Assembly: GCA_015501585.1 (NCBI GenBank)
Contig: JADNRY010000042.1
Span: forward strand, 124,001-188,000
Direction of reading: 5' to 3'
Length of the DNA stretch: 64,000 nt
Source: Rhodocollybia butyracea
Taxonomy: Eukaryota > Basidiomycota > Agaricomycetes > Agaricales > Omphalotaceae
Shown in pieces: positions 33,659-43,996 of the stretch (the stretch's first letter is position 1; every line of letters begins with the position of its first letter). A program made the translations under genes and the position numbers. The notes below the pieces were generated by a model. It did no database searches. It was not told the DNA's origin and saw only the letters and a list, made by a program, of their open reading frames with translations.

Positions 33659-36600
33659 TTTGGAGCATGATTCTGTACTCCGTTAGGCAAACGCGTCGCT
33701 TTCTCAGCCTCTTTCTCCCATTCTGGTATCCTGTTATGGTAAAGGATGCAGCAAGAGGCAAATTCTTCTTGTTTGATCTGAAAAAGGTCCTCCGCCTCCT
33801 TGTAGCCTTTAGTCAGCGATTGATGTATTTTCGTGGTTTTGAGCCAGTTCCAGTAGGTGTAGTGATCGGTCAGAACTTCCATACGGTGACCAGAGTTCAT
33901 TTGCCGAATCGAACCACCCAGTTGATTGGTTTTGACCCAAGGCTGCTTGGCCGTTTTGCCATGGAAGTGCCCGGCACCAGGAATGAAGGTAGTGTTGAGG
34001 TCGTATCGGCACAGATCTTTATGATCCTGGATGTGTAAGGCTGGGATCAAGCAACGGAACCGTTTTTACGAGCTCCAGGAGATGTGGGAAATTCTTGGCA
34101 AATCTCTTACAGAGATTAACGCAGTACTGGCAATTGCAGTCGTAGGAGAGCAGATAATCGCTAGCACCAATGGGTTCAGGAACGCGATTGAATCGCGTTG
34201 TTATGACTCGATCAATAGTCTCGTCCAAACCTTCACAGTACGTAACTCAGCAGTAAAAATGATAAGAAAAATTAATGAGATTATAGAGCAAGCCTTTCTG
34301 TTCGTTGAAACCGCTAGGCAAAAAATATATACTCAAACAACTAGGCTCAAGTAAAGTTAGTAACTAGTTTGTAATACGAAACTCACAGAAGTTATTATTT
34401 GGAGATAGCTCGACAAATAATAATAATAAGATTACCCTCGGAGATAGCTCAACAAGCAGTAATATGAATCAGAACTAGTACTCGGAGATGGCTCAACAAG
34501 TAGTAGTGAGTGTGGTGTCCAGTACTCGGAGATAGCTCAACAAGTAATAGTGAGTGTGGTGTCTAGTACTCGGAGATAGCTCAACAAGTAATAGTGAGTG
34601 TGGTGTCTAGTACTCGGAGATAGCTCAACAAGTAATAGTGAGTGTGATGTCTAATACTTGGAGATAGCTCAACAAGTAATAGGAAGTTGCAACTCGGAGA
34701 TAGCTCAACAAGTGGCAATTAAAGAAGTATTCACTAGGAGATAGCTCAACAGGTGAATGTTAGTGGATACAACTTGGAGTTAGCTCAACAAGATGTATAA
34801 ATGTGTATTGTAGCTTGGAGATAGCTCAACAATATACAATGAGTTGGTCTGGTGATTCACACAAGTGATAACAGCAAACAAGTGGGGGTTTGGATTTAAG
34901 AAAAATAATACGTCTCACGTACATTGGTAAATCTAGACTACTTATATACTGTGCAATGTGTACTAGTTAGGAAATGCTGCGGAATGACTAGATTTGAGTC
35001 ATAACTGCGGAAATACTGCGGATGAGTCAGTCTGACTATGTAATGCTGTGCAATGACTAATATTGAGTCATGTATGCGGAACCGTAGTTGACTCAGATAT
35101 CTGGCTGTGCAATGACTGATATTGAGTCATTGATGTAAAGAGGCTATGCAATGATGTCATAGCTGTGGAGCAGTGATGTGATATCATAACTGCGGAGCAA
35201 TGGAATGACATCATGATTGTGGAGTAGCAAGATGACATCATAGTTGTGGAGCTAGAACGATGTCATGACTGTGCAGACTGTGCAGTGACTGTTAATGGTG
35301 TTCTGGAAGAATGTGTGCAGCATTAACCCAAATGGTGTTGAATAACTAATGAATGTAAAATGTTAAGTAGAAGTATTAATGATAGTGTTCATAGTTGGTT
35401 ACAGAAGAAAAAAGATTGGGTGTATAGGATTTAGATCCGGGTCATAACACGCGTATGAGAAAGGCCGTGTTGCACAGCGAAGTCAGTGAAACAGAAACTT
35501 GGGTTTCGTCAGATTGCTTTTCAGATGTTCAAAAGTACAAACTCACCCTTCTCCCTTCTGTAGATTCATTGATGAACGTATGAAGCAGTGGGAACAGGCG
35601 AGATTCACCACACCAGAGTAGCGCATGTTCTTGAACTTTTTCTTGTTCTGATTATTGACGACCTTGAGGTAATTACAAGTGGATTTCTGGAATAAAAATG
35701 CAGGTTAACTTGATGTGAGGAAAACAAATCTTCTACCTCTTGGTCTTCTGAAGTGCTCTTTAGATATTCATCAGCTTTCACCTGGTCAGGAAAGTAGCCG
35801 ATCCCATTGTCCGCAACTAAACAGATGTCGTTCGGATCCGTGTTTTTTATGTATTGACCCAGATGGAAATTCCTGTCAAGCATCCATTGCTCTTGATTTA
35901 GATGTCTAATCCACAAAGTCGGTCCCCAAGGTCATAAAAGCATGATAGAGAACCGTACCTCAACTTCTCCGGTGTCCTTTCCCATCCTGGCTCCATGTTG
36001 AACCCATCTTCTGGACAAGCCACACAATGTTTTACTATGGAACCCGGCGTTCGGTGAGGGAACTCAGCACTCAGGTTGAACGCGAGCCCAGTGTGCTTAT
36101 CCATTCGAAGCTTTCGCCATATGTGGCAGGCGAGTAGAAACTGTTCACGAGGATCCTTTTTAAAGGCGTCAGAATGTATAATGCCTAAAGGGGAAACAAA
36201 CGGAGACGTACTGGAATGGACTCAGTGGCAAAACCATCGGAAAGGCGACAAAGAGCGCCGATGTAATCATAGGAGGACTTTTTCGATGCGAGATGATGTT
36301 CTGTATATTCATCCAAAACCTGAAAGGTTATGAGTGTTCGAGGATCCTTGGCTGATGCAGAAAACAGACGAGCTTTCATGAGCTGCTCAACCATATCAGG
36401 ATCTCCCCGACAATAGCAATAAGAAAGACGAGTGCCATGGATTCCATTTGTATGCACTATGGTGACTTTTTGCCCGTTTCCCGGATTCCGACAACAGCCA
36501 GAAGATTCCAAACAAACATGAACGGAGTGGGTGTTTTGTTCGAGAGAGGAGATATCTGTCTTCCGGTAGTAGCCATCTGCTTGCCAAACTTTGGGCCAGT

Positions 36601-37140
36601 GGAAGGGATGGTTGGCGTGTTGATGGAGGAAGCACAGCTCGCAGGTGCTGTCAAATTTATAGCAGTCATCGCATTTGAAGTGGCGAAAAAGACCGGAGCC
36701 ACAATTGCACGGAAGGTCAACCTCGGGTCCTGCTTCACCCGATAGTACAAGATCCAAAAGTACAGGCATGATCAAGAGGAAATCAGTCATCTTCTGTCCT
36801 GTCTAGCAAAAGCGAATAAGCCCCAGTAAAAGCCATACCACGCGAGACTCACCTGTGTTTGTTTCGGTTTCTCTATGTACTCAGACTCTGTGTCTATCGA
36901 GGTCTCGTTCAGCGGTGGTACTTGTTCACCCTCAGAGTTCACCTGAGACGGTATATCCAAAGGAGTTGGAGGTTGTGGCAGAAGAGGCAAACCAGATCGT
37001 CGAATGGAAGACCAGGAGCCTTCATCACCGAGCATTGGCAAAATCATCCACCTGGGCTTTCGCCGTTCAACAACAGCATGGGCGGAGATTTCATCAGCAT
37101 GTTCACGCTGTTTACGCTTGAGGTGAGCTTTGGACATCAA
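33598..37140 (-). pseudogene. KDZ transposase with CxC2 cysteine cluster, interrupted by a solo LTR
   Basis: Exons by frame: 36853-37140, 36235-36793, 35959-36184, 35737-35905, 35547-35686, then 35497 down to 33598 with a solo LTR at 34199-35449 inside. Exon 2 is a textbook CxC2 cluster (CNCGSGLFRHFKCDDC, CELCFLHQHANHPFHWP, and a later SYCYCRGDPDMVEQL). Later parts give the KDZ blocks: CVACPEDGFNMEPGWE, MLDRNFHL, the YF motif, CNYLKVVNNQNKKK, SYDCNCQYCVNLCKRF and FIPGAGHFHGK...NSGHRMEVLTDH. The first catalytic Asp (SYDC) is present, but the usual DGE before the Trp is HGK, so a catalytic acidic residue is lost. One frameshift sits at about 34045. The C-terminus is short for the family. It would encode a nuclear transposase, now inactive. 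Confidence 0.8.
34199..35449 (-). mobile_element. Solo LTR (1,251 bp), TSD CGCGT, inverted relative to the other copy
   Basis: It is the same LTR family as 31864-33067 but in the opposite orientation. It is flanked by CGCGT at 34194-34198 and 35450-35454. It has one more 42-bp TTGAGCTATCTCC unit than the other copy, which accounts for most of the length difference. Across the empty site the KDZ exon stays in frame (HGLSHTRFNRV). Confidence 0.9.
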
Positions 37141-37773
37141 TATTTCGAGTGTGGCAAGGAGGTATAGTATACAGAGAATCTCGATAGGCGATAAGACTGT
37201 GTATCACAGGTGTGACACACACAATAAGATAAAAATCTAAATAAAAGACAATAAATTTCAAGGGGCGGAAGACGATGAGCGGAGCTTGAGGAGTTCAGAG
37301 GTGATAGGAACGAAGGCTCGCATGGTCTAAACTTCAAGTAAGCATAATGAATGCACATAGCATGGAATGGACTCACCAGTGCTTGTGCGGAAGGATCTTC
37401 TGGAGATTGAGGCGCTCTTGCGACTTTCTCGCATTCATTAGTGATGGACACCTGTTTGAGAGATCAGTATGTAGTTTAGAGAAAGCATTGCAATGAGGCT
37501 CACACACAAGACGATGAGTATAGACGGGAATATGTGATGTGAAAACAACCGCCTATATAAGTATCTGAGCCTAGAGGCTGGCGAGATAATCAGCGTATGG
37601 GAAGTAAAAGACAATAACAGCCAGGGCGGCCGTGTACGATCATCGGCTAGCTTGGTGACCAATCCCTCTATGCTAATCGTCAGCTGAAGAAAGATGAAGA
37701 TTGCAGATAAAATTTGGTAGACAATTTATTCCAATAGATTATTCACTAGCAGAATTTACAAACAAGAGACTTT
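37141..37773. other. Spacer between KDZ gene and the next cargo gene; possible KDZ leader
   Basis: A TATATAAG-type box (minus-strand CTTATATAGGC, about 37553) could start KDZ transcription. A short frame at 37380-37450 ending in a GTGAGT donor could be an additional 5' exon. Nothing else is recognised. Confidence 0.35.
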
Positions 37774-38703
37774 TTAATCAGAATCCATCAGTTGATCCCC
37801 CTCGAGCTCATCTTCAGCTGATGAAGCTTTGTCCATCATAGAGACATCTCTGGAATAACCAGTACTAGTATGACCTTCGGAACTGTATTCGCTGGAGTAG
37901 CCGTCCGACAGATAATCGGGACTTGCTTTGCCATAGACTGGGGGGGACGGGACGGGGAGCATTTCGTCTCGCTCTTCAGCTTGAAGCCAGTCCAATACTC
38001 TCTCAAAGGCTGCGGTCATGTCGACAATCTCCTCGTCTTCATCATCACATGCACTGATAGCGGGAGAACTAGGGTGTTCATCTGGAGAAGAGATCAAACA
38101 AAGTCAAAAAGGAGCTCGAGAGCGATAGGCTGACTTACTATTCCCTTGCAAATGACAAATTTCCGCGGTGCTCAGTTCCCGGCTGGTCACTGTAGCCCTA
38201 AGCTTTGGAACCATCTCCAGAAGTATGCCCTCTATGTCCACAAGAACCTTTGCTATAACCTCATCCTGCGGAGGCCAGTGTTGCAACCGTAGACTCAAAG
38301 GTTCAAGTTGTTCCAGAAGCGTTTTGATCAAGCTAGAGCAAGTGTTTGGCTCGACCTGTCGAATGAGGCCGGATCGAGGAACAAAGACTAAAAATGAAGA
38401 ATCAGTAAACCGAAAACTATTTATAAGGGGTGTCTTGTTCCTACTGATTTCAGGCCCTTCATACGCGTTGCGCGGGGGTATAGGCTTCTTTTGAAGCATG
38501 GCTTTGAGCGTCGGAATTTCGCAGATGAGGACTGTGTTGAGACCGGCAATGAGAGAAAGAATGTCAGGCATCTCATCGGGGGGAGTGGCCCAAGAGTAGA
38601 ACAGTAGGTCGTTGACTACATCCTTGATTTAAAGTACTAATTGTTCTGCTGTGTCGACGAGAGCGATAACTTTGGGTAAGATAACAGAAGTGGCAAAGGA
38701 CAT
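37774..38703 (-). pseudogene. Uncharacterised cargo gene, 290 codons, acidic C-terminus, one in-frame stop
   Basis: Exons 38139-38703 and 37774-38081 with a 57-bp intron keep one frame of 290 codons. A single TAA at 38629-38631 interrupts it, which a CAA would explain by one C-to-T change. The N-terminal part is leucine-rich and helical (MPDILSLIAGLNTVL, EQLEPLSLRLQHWPP). The C-terminal 50 residues are Ser/Asp/Glu-rich (YSSEYSSEGHTS). No known domain is recognised. It lies head-to-tail with the KDZ gene and the next three genes on the minus strand. Confidence 0.5.
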
Positions 38704-39530
38704 GGTGAATATGGGAGAGATTTGGGTAGGGGGTGATCCTTTTTAAGCGATAGCGTTTATTGTGTGTTTATGGGTGAATCCCAGGAGACAAAGAACCTGG
38801 TCAAAGCATTCGGGCCCCTACTTTCATACGCCATTGTAGCGGAGTCATTGATGTGTAGAATGGAGTGAACAATGGGCATCGGACACGAGCACACAACGGC
38901 GTTGTGATACTAACCAAGGCATGCATTGGCCATGAGTGCACAACGGGTGTTGTGTACTGAACTTGATGAGACGAGACGACAGGCGCCCGTCTAGATAAAT
39001 AACATCACGTGAGATTCTAGATTTGATAGGACATCTTGGCCGAAATTTGGACAGCACAGCCTCCAGCGAAAATTGTTGAGGTTTCATCAAGTCCTTGCTT
39101 GAGTTCGAGGTTCACGCCTGTGAAACTCTTCCTGCGATGCCTGTCGTAGCACATTCTACTTCGACGCTGTCGTGGTTCTATCCAATGCCTGTTGGATAGC
39201 TGTTTGGATACTGCACTGAAACCACGCTCTCATTAGGGTGAGTTTGGATGCTGGTTGTGTAACTTAGCTAACCATTCACTGGTATTCACTAGTCGCTGTT
39301 TAGGAATCAATTCATCTACCTCGACGGTATCGTCCTATTTAACACCCTGCTGGATATCGCACCAGAAGAATGCTCTTAATCAGGTAAGTTTGGACTTTGC
39401 ATGCTCGAATCCAAGATAACAATTGGATCTTATTTGCAGGAATGTGGTCATTTACAAGGAACAAGTAAGTAAAACTATGGTATAATACATGGGACATTCG
39501 TGACGATTTCATTAAAAGATCAACTGGCCC
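38704..39530. other. Spacer; possible small plus-strand exons
   Basis: Several good donor and acceptor sites occur on the plus strand (GTGAGT at 39239, TTTGCAG at 39438) with short open pieces such as LFRNQFIYLDGIVLFN (about 39300-39350). No complete gene can be built. Confidence 0.3.
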
Positions 39531-40479
39531 TCAATCAGAGTCCCAAGTGAGGTCAATCACCCAGCTTGATGAAGAAGATTGGGAAGTCGATGGACCAGAT
39601 TGGGAGGAGGAAGGGCCTTGCACATCCTCGTCGTCCGATAACTCCAAAACGGAAGAAAAGGAACCAGCATCGTATTCTTCATCAGAGAGCTTGATGACCT
39701 CACGGGCCTTCCCTTTTCGTTTTCCCGTGAACTCCTGCTTGATTTGTTTCTGTTGTGGTTCCTCCGTCGTCTCGGTGCTCTGCTCCCTTTTCCGTTTAAG
39801 CAACAACGATAAAAGGGGTCTGTCTTGAGGTTGCGGACTGGGCTTCACAGGAAATGGCACTGGAAACCCTGCCGTCGGAGAAGTAGCAAGAAGTTTACTC
39901 TTTGCCTCCTTGTTCAACTTTTGTCGTGCAAAACGACCTCAAGCTGTAGATGTCTTTCCCTCCAAAAAGCTGTCAATCTTCGTTTTGACAAGCTCGTGTT
40001 CATTTCCATCGTGGCCAAGAACATCCGGGAGCTTCTTTAGCATGGCTCGGATTCTGGTAGTATCCCCCACAGCAATGAGCCAATCGACAAACTCAATAAA
40101 GGCACTGCATCTGAGTACCTCAGGCAAATCAACGATCGTGTTCTGGGAGTGATTCCCGTGTGCCTCACGGAAATTGGAACAAAGCTAGCGTCATGGGCAT
40201 CAGCGCAGAAAATTTCCTCTGACTTACGCATACGTTGAGGCTTCCGAAGCTTTCACCGTCGGCCAATCCCATCACAACGGTCATAGTGTGGTTGTGCCTA
40301 GCTCCCCCTTTCGGCCCAGCTTTATTGCCAAGGGCGTCGGTAACAAACTTCCTATCAGACTGGTAAAGGATGCCGAAGAGAGCCTTTGCGTAGGCACTTT
40401 TGCCTCGGAAGAACGATGGCAACTGCACACTGCAAGTTGGATTTTGCACATATTTGTCGGTCTTGCATTGAGTGGACAT
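39531..40479 (-). pseudogene. Cargo gene with three C-terminal SUMO-interaction-like motifs, one in-frame stop
   Basis: Exons 40228-40479 and 39531-40184 (43-bp intron) give 301 codons with one TGA at 39939-39941 (CGA by one C-to-T change). The N-terminal part shares KALFGI and the following layout with the paralogue at 41734-42504, including a related helix (IEFVDWLIAVGDTTRIRAML versus LQRYINWLIKVKARDELKAL). The C-terminal part is basic then acidic and holds three hydrophobic-acidic motifs of SIM type: VIKLSDEE, VLELSDDED and a terminal WVIDLTWDSD. A TATAAAAAG box lies about 55 bp before the ATG. SUMO binding is inferred from the motif only. Confidence 0.55.
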
Positions 40480-40530
40480 AGCGGTGGTTTTTGGGAAGAG
40501 GTATCGAATGGGAGCGCTACCAGTGAGTCT

Positions 40531-40538
40531 TTTTATAC
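40531..40538 (-). promoter_or_regulatory. TATA box of the SIM-motif cargo gene
   Basis: The minus strand reads GGTATAAAAAGACTCAC upstream of the ATG at 40479. Core and following GAC match the box at 42541-42548. Confidence 0.5.
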
Positions 40539-40809
40539 CCTTTTTATTTATTTTATGGCCATTGCAAGTTCTTATTGTCCCTCCGCCACCGGAACTTGGC
40601 CATTTGTAGATCATGATTACGGTGAAAGCGAGGATCTTGGTGGATTGGCAAGGCGAGAAATTTCACATAGGTCAAACAATTTGTATATTCTTTACACACT
40701 AAAGACACTTATTCTCGTAGCTCCATCCCCTTTCACAACTGTTATTCAGCCAAACTCGTTTAAACCCCGCTACCGTCAAGTTTTAGTTAGGAACTCTGAC
40801 TCCTCAGTG

Positions 40810-41473
40810 TATTCTGTGTCCCAGATCTTCACTCAATGCTCGAGGGGTCTATAAAGCCCCTGCATCGCGAATAACAGACCCCATTCCAGGTTGTCATATT
40901 CCGCAAGAACGGTAAGGCGTTCACAAGCCTCTATCATGAGACGCCTCCATCCCGCTCTGTGCAGCGACAGGGAGATCTTTCGGAAGAACCTCCTGCCTTA
41001 GTGGAATGAAGTAGAGATTTTGGCGTTGGTTTTATGACTTGGGCTTCCCAAAGTTTCACTCTACGCTCTAGCGGCCTGTAGAGCTTCTGCATCGTGAATA
41101 TCAAATTGTAATCCAAATCATCGCATTTTGCAAGGTTTGTGAGGCTTTTGCAAGCCTCTATCAGGACTTGACAACGATCCTGCTCTGTACAACAACAGGG
41201 GGCTGCTTTGGGATGGGCTTCGATGGAAGTCGGTGGAGTTTCTAGAGTTGGCTTAGCGATGGTTTGACGAGGCTCAACGGTTTTTTCGGAAGCTTTTCCA
41301 CTAGACTTCAGCATACAGGCGTCGTTGGTCTCCTCTTGTTTCATCCGTTTAGGAGGAGGGGACCCAGTGCTGTCTTTGCTTTCGACTGAGTTCCTCTTCC
41401 GCTTTAAGGTCGTAGCGGGCGAAGATGCAACGGGGCATAGTTTAGCAGGTTTCAGTTTGCAAGCAGAAGCCAT
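40810..41473 (-). pseudogene. Cargo gene with tandemly duplicated Cys-Thr-Glu module
   Basis: From ATG 41473 an open frame runs 179 codons to 40934. It starts with a basic stretch (TTLKRKRNSVES, PPPKRMKQEE; a possible nuclear localisation signal). The module CCCTEQDRCQVLIEACKSL...MQKLYRPLERRVKLWE (about 41190-41040) is followed by a second copy CRCTERD...MIEACERL...MQGLYRPLE (about 40985-40825). The second copy is thrown out of frame by a 1-nt shift at about 40945, and it also has a TGA where the first copy has CGA-type Arg. No known domain is recognised. Confidence 0.5.
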
Positions 41474-41733
41474 CGTTCAGGGAGAAGGCTATTGTTTCGG
41501 GAATTGGCAACTTGTGAGTATTTTACTTTGATTTCCAGAGGGTCAAAGCTCAGGTTGCCGCAGGTAGTTTTTTTATTGTGTCACTAAGGCCATTAGCCAC
41601 TTTATTGTGGAGTTTGGGTTAGTCGGCTTTTGTTCTCAGAACACCAGAACATGTTCTATGTCCATCTGGACATTTCGAAATCTCTCCCTATTGTACACTG
41701 TAGCGGCCAAACACGAAATCTGTATTATACACA

Positions 41734-42504
41734 TTAAACAAACGTATTCAACGCTTCCTTCAACTCTGTTAGTGCAACTGTGACCTCGTTGTTCAACATC
41801 AGTGGATCCATCGCCACGGCTTCAATTTCTTTACACATCACTGTAATCTCCTCAACTTTCTGCGGCATGTATCGACTCGTGTATTTGGCTTGCTTGACAC
41901 CATCAGGCCTCCCTTGGTCTACGCCATCTCGTTCGCGTTTCCGGCCATTGAGCTTGGCAGGAGGACCATCAGCAGCGTTGTTGCGGTTCAACAAGGCCAC
42001 TGCTTCGTGGATCTTCTTCTTCAAATGGCGATAGTCATCAGTGGCTCGGCCAAGTTCAGTGATGCGGGAGATCCGGGGAATAAGGCCTTCAGCTCGTCTC
42101 TGGCTTTCACCTTGATAAGCCAATTGATATACCTTTGAAGGAACTCAAGTCTTTCGGCAGGAGTCCACAAACAAACTGAGAGTCTATCATTATCAGGCCC
42201 AGTACAATCGCCACAGCGCTAGAGATAGGTGAGCTACTCATTGATGATTATAAAAGACATGGCTTACACGAACTACTAGAGCAGCGAAGTATCTCTCACC
42301 TGCAGTACCCATATTTACGGAGGTGTGGTGCTTTAGGGTACCTTCAACGCAACTCATAAACTGTTGAACGGAGGAGCCGCCTGTCTCCTTCTGCCATTGG
42401 AGGATGATCCCGAAGAGGGCTTTCGTGAAGTCGGAAGATTGCGAGGCAAAGTTACCGGGAAGAGGTTCGTCGTAAGTTGGATATCTGGCGTAGAGCGAAG
42501 ACAT
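41734..42504 (-). pseudogene. Paralogue of the SIM-motif cargo gene, one-base frameshift
   Basis: Exon 1 is 42270-42504 (or to 42268), starting MSSLYARYP and containing FTKALFGIILQW. Exon 2 starts at about 42175 after an ACTCTCTCAG acceptor. The frame is kept to a CCCC run at about 42075, where one extra C would restore it, then continues through RITELGRATDDYRHLKKK and GRKRERDGVDQG to the stop at 41734. Length would be about 226 codons. It shares its N-terminal half with the gene at 39531-40479 but lacks the SIM tail. A TATAAAAAG box is about 37 bp before the ATG. Confidence 0.5.
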
Positions 42505-42540
42505 GGTTATTATTGAGAGTGTGATGGGAGGTAAGTGGTC

Positions 42541-42548
42541 TTTTTATA
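42541..42548 (-). promoter_or_regulatory. TATA box of the paralogous cargo gene
   Basis: The minus strand reads GTATAAAAAGACCAC about 37 bp upstream of ATG 42504. Confidence 0.5.
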
Positions 42549-43259
42549 CAATTTACAAGTGGCCATTGACCAGCATGCGTCGTAGACCATTCAGGCCATG
42601 GAACTCGTCACCAAATCTCCTTCTATTGTTCTCCGGAACAAAGCATCTCCATCTCTGCTGGTCCAAGTTTCTTTACAAGCTGATGTACCGATCATTGAAG
42701 TTACGGTCCGGTATGAAAGCTTCTACGAAATGAATGTTGAACGGTGTAGACCGTACGGGGCAAACGCGGTGAAGGAAGAGTAAGCCAGCCTCAAACTTCC
42801 GCGGAGGCCTTTTTTGAAGTCGTTCAAAGAGGGGTTGTAAAAAAGTTCTATTGATGATGCAAGACACCTACACCTACAACAAACAACAATACTTCTGTGA
42901 AAGTAGGCTGGGAGTTGTTCAAATCGATTAGCTTGGCATCAACCAACGCGCCCTTTCTGGCTCGTTCACCATCTTCTGTTCTATATCTGTGTCTACGGTT
43001 GTCGGCTGGTTTTCCTATAGGCCGAGAATCGGAGTCCGTGGCTGGTTGAAGAGACTCAAGATTATTGTCAGTTGACAGTGGGCTGGTGTGGAGGAAATTT
43101 TGGAAGGTCGGGATCTGTAGTGGCTGAGCGAGTTCAAGAGACGCGGGGTCGTAGAGATGAAGGAGTTAGAGAAGTAACAAACAAGCAGCCATCTTGTCAC
43201 TCGGCGATGAATACCTCAAAAGCAGGAACTGGGAAAGGTCTTGAAGTTGATTGTTAGAC
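42549..43259. other. Spacer, no gene recognised
   Basis: It contains short frames on both strands (for example 42673-42867 minus) without recognisable motifs. It could be leader or promoter sequence of the tandem units that follow. Confidence 0.35.
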
Positions 43260-43261
43260 AA

Positions 43262-43930
43262 TGGACAAATGAAATACGCAGCTTAGTCCTCAATCTCTTC
43301 GAATGTTCATAAACATCCTTCATGGCCCAATTGTCTTTAGCCAGCATGTTATTGGACAGTTTGAGGAAGTTGGATGCGGTGTAGTGGACTGATGGATGTA
43401 GAGTTAGCGAAAGGAAAAAATATCGGTTGGCGGTTTGAGTAGTCTTGTTGCCCGGGGAGGAAAACTTGAATAAATCGATAACAGGTCCTAAAGATGGTTT
43501 TCAGTCAGGTATCTCAACGAAGTAGGATCTCAATACACAGCTTAGTCCACGAGCTCTTCAAAAGGTCCCAGATATCCTTCCCGCGCATCTCCATAAAGCG
43601 TGTTGATATCAGACAGCTTGAGGAAATTGGATGCGTCGGAGAGAACTGACGGATGTAAAGGGAAGGAAGATTGGTTAGCGGCTCGAGTCGTCTTGTCGCT
43701 GGGCAAGTAACTTGAAGAATTCGAAAACTGGCACTAAGAACAGTTTTCAGATGGTGAACCTCGATTAGACAAGTTCAATACACAGCTTAGTCCACGACCT
43801 CTTCAACGGTCCCACTTATCCTTCATACTCACTTGTCTTCAGTCAGTACGTTGATATCGGATAGCACAAGGAATTCGGTTGTGTGATAGTGAGTTGATGG
43901 GTGTAGAAAGGAAGAACGAACAATGGGCGG
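43262..43930 (-). repeat. Three tandem 255-bp units, each with a related short coding block
   Basis: The string CTTAGTCC(A/T)CGA-like recurs at 43281, 43541 and 43791. On the minus strand each unit reads a related peptide: HPSVHYTASNFLKLSNNM, HPSVLSDASNFLKLSDIN and a weaker PSTHYHTTEFLVLSDIN. Units 2 and 3 end in (L/V)VD and a stop; unit 1 stays open longer (to a TGA near 43200). They look like a tandemly duplicated terminal exon or tiny gene. Confidence 0.5.
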
Positions 43931-43996
43931 CTATACCGTCGAAAGCAAGCACAAACAAATTGACCGATTGCTGGATCTGCGCTCGGTGGTCATGAC

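Noticed and set aside
33598..34050. Gypsy RNase H fragment (LTDHYTYWNWLKTTK looks similar)
   Set aside because: The surrounding blocks (SYDCNCQY, FIPGAGHF, NSGHRMEV) and the upstream CxC2 exons show it is the KDZ transposase C-terminal region.
31864..35449. The two TGTTATGACCC LTRs as the ends of one retrotransposon
   Set aside because: They are in inverted, not direct, orientation and each has its own different 5-bp TSD; the sequence between them is the ends of two cargo genes.
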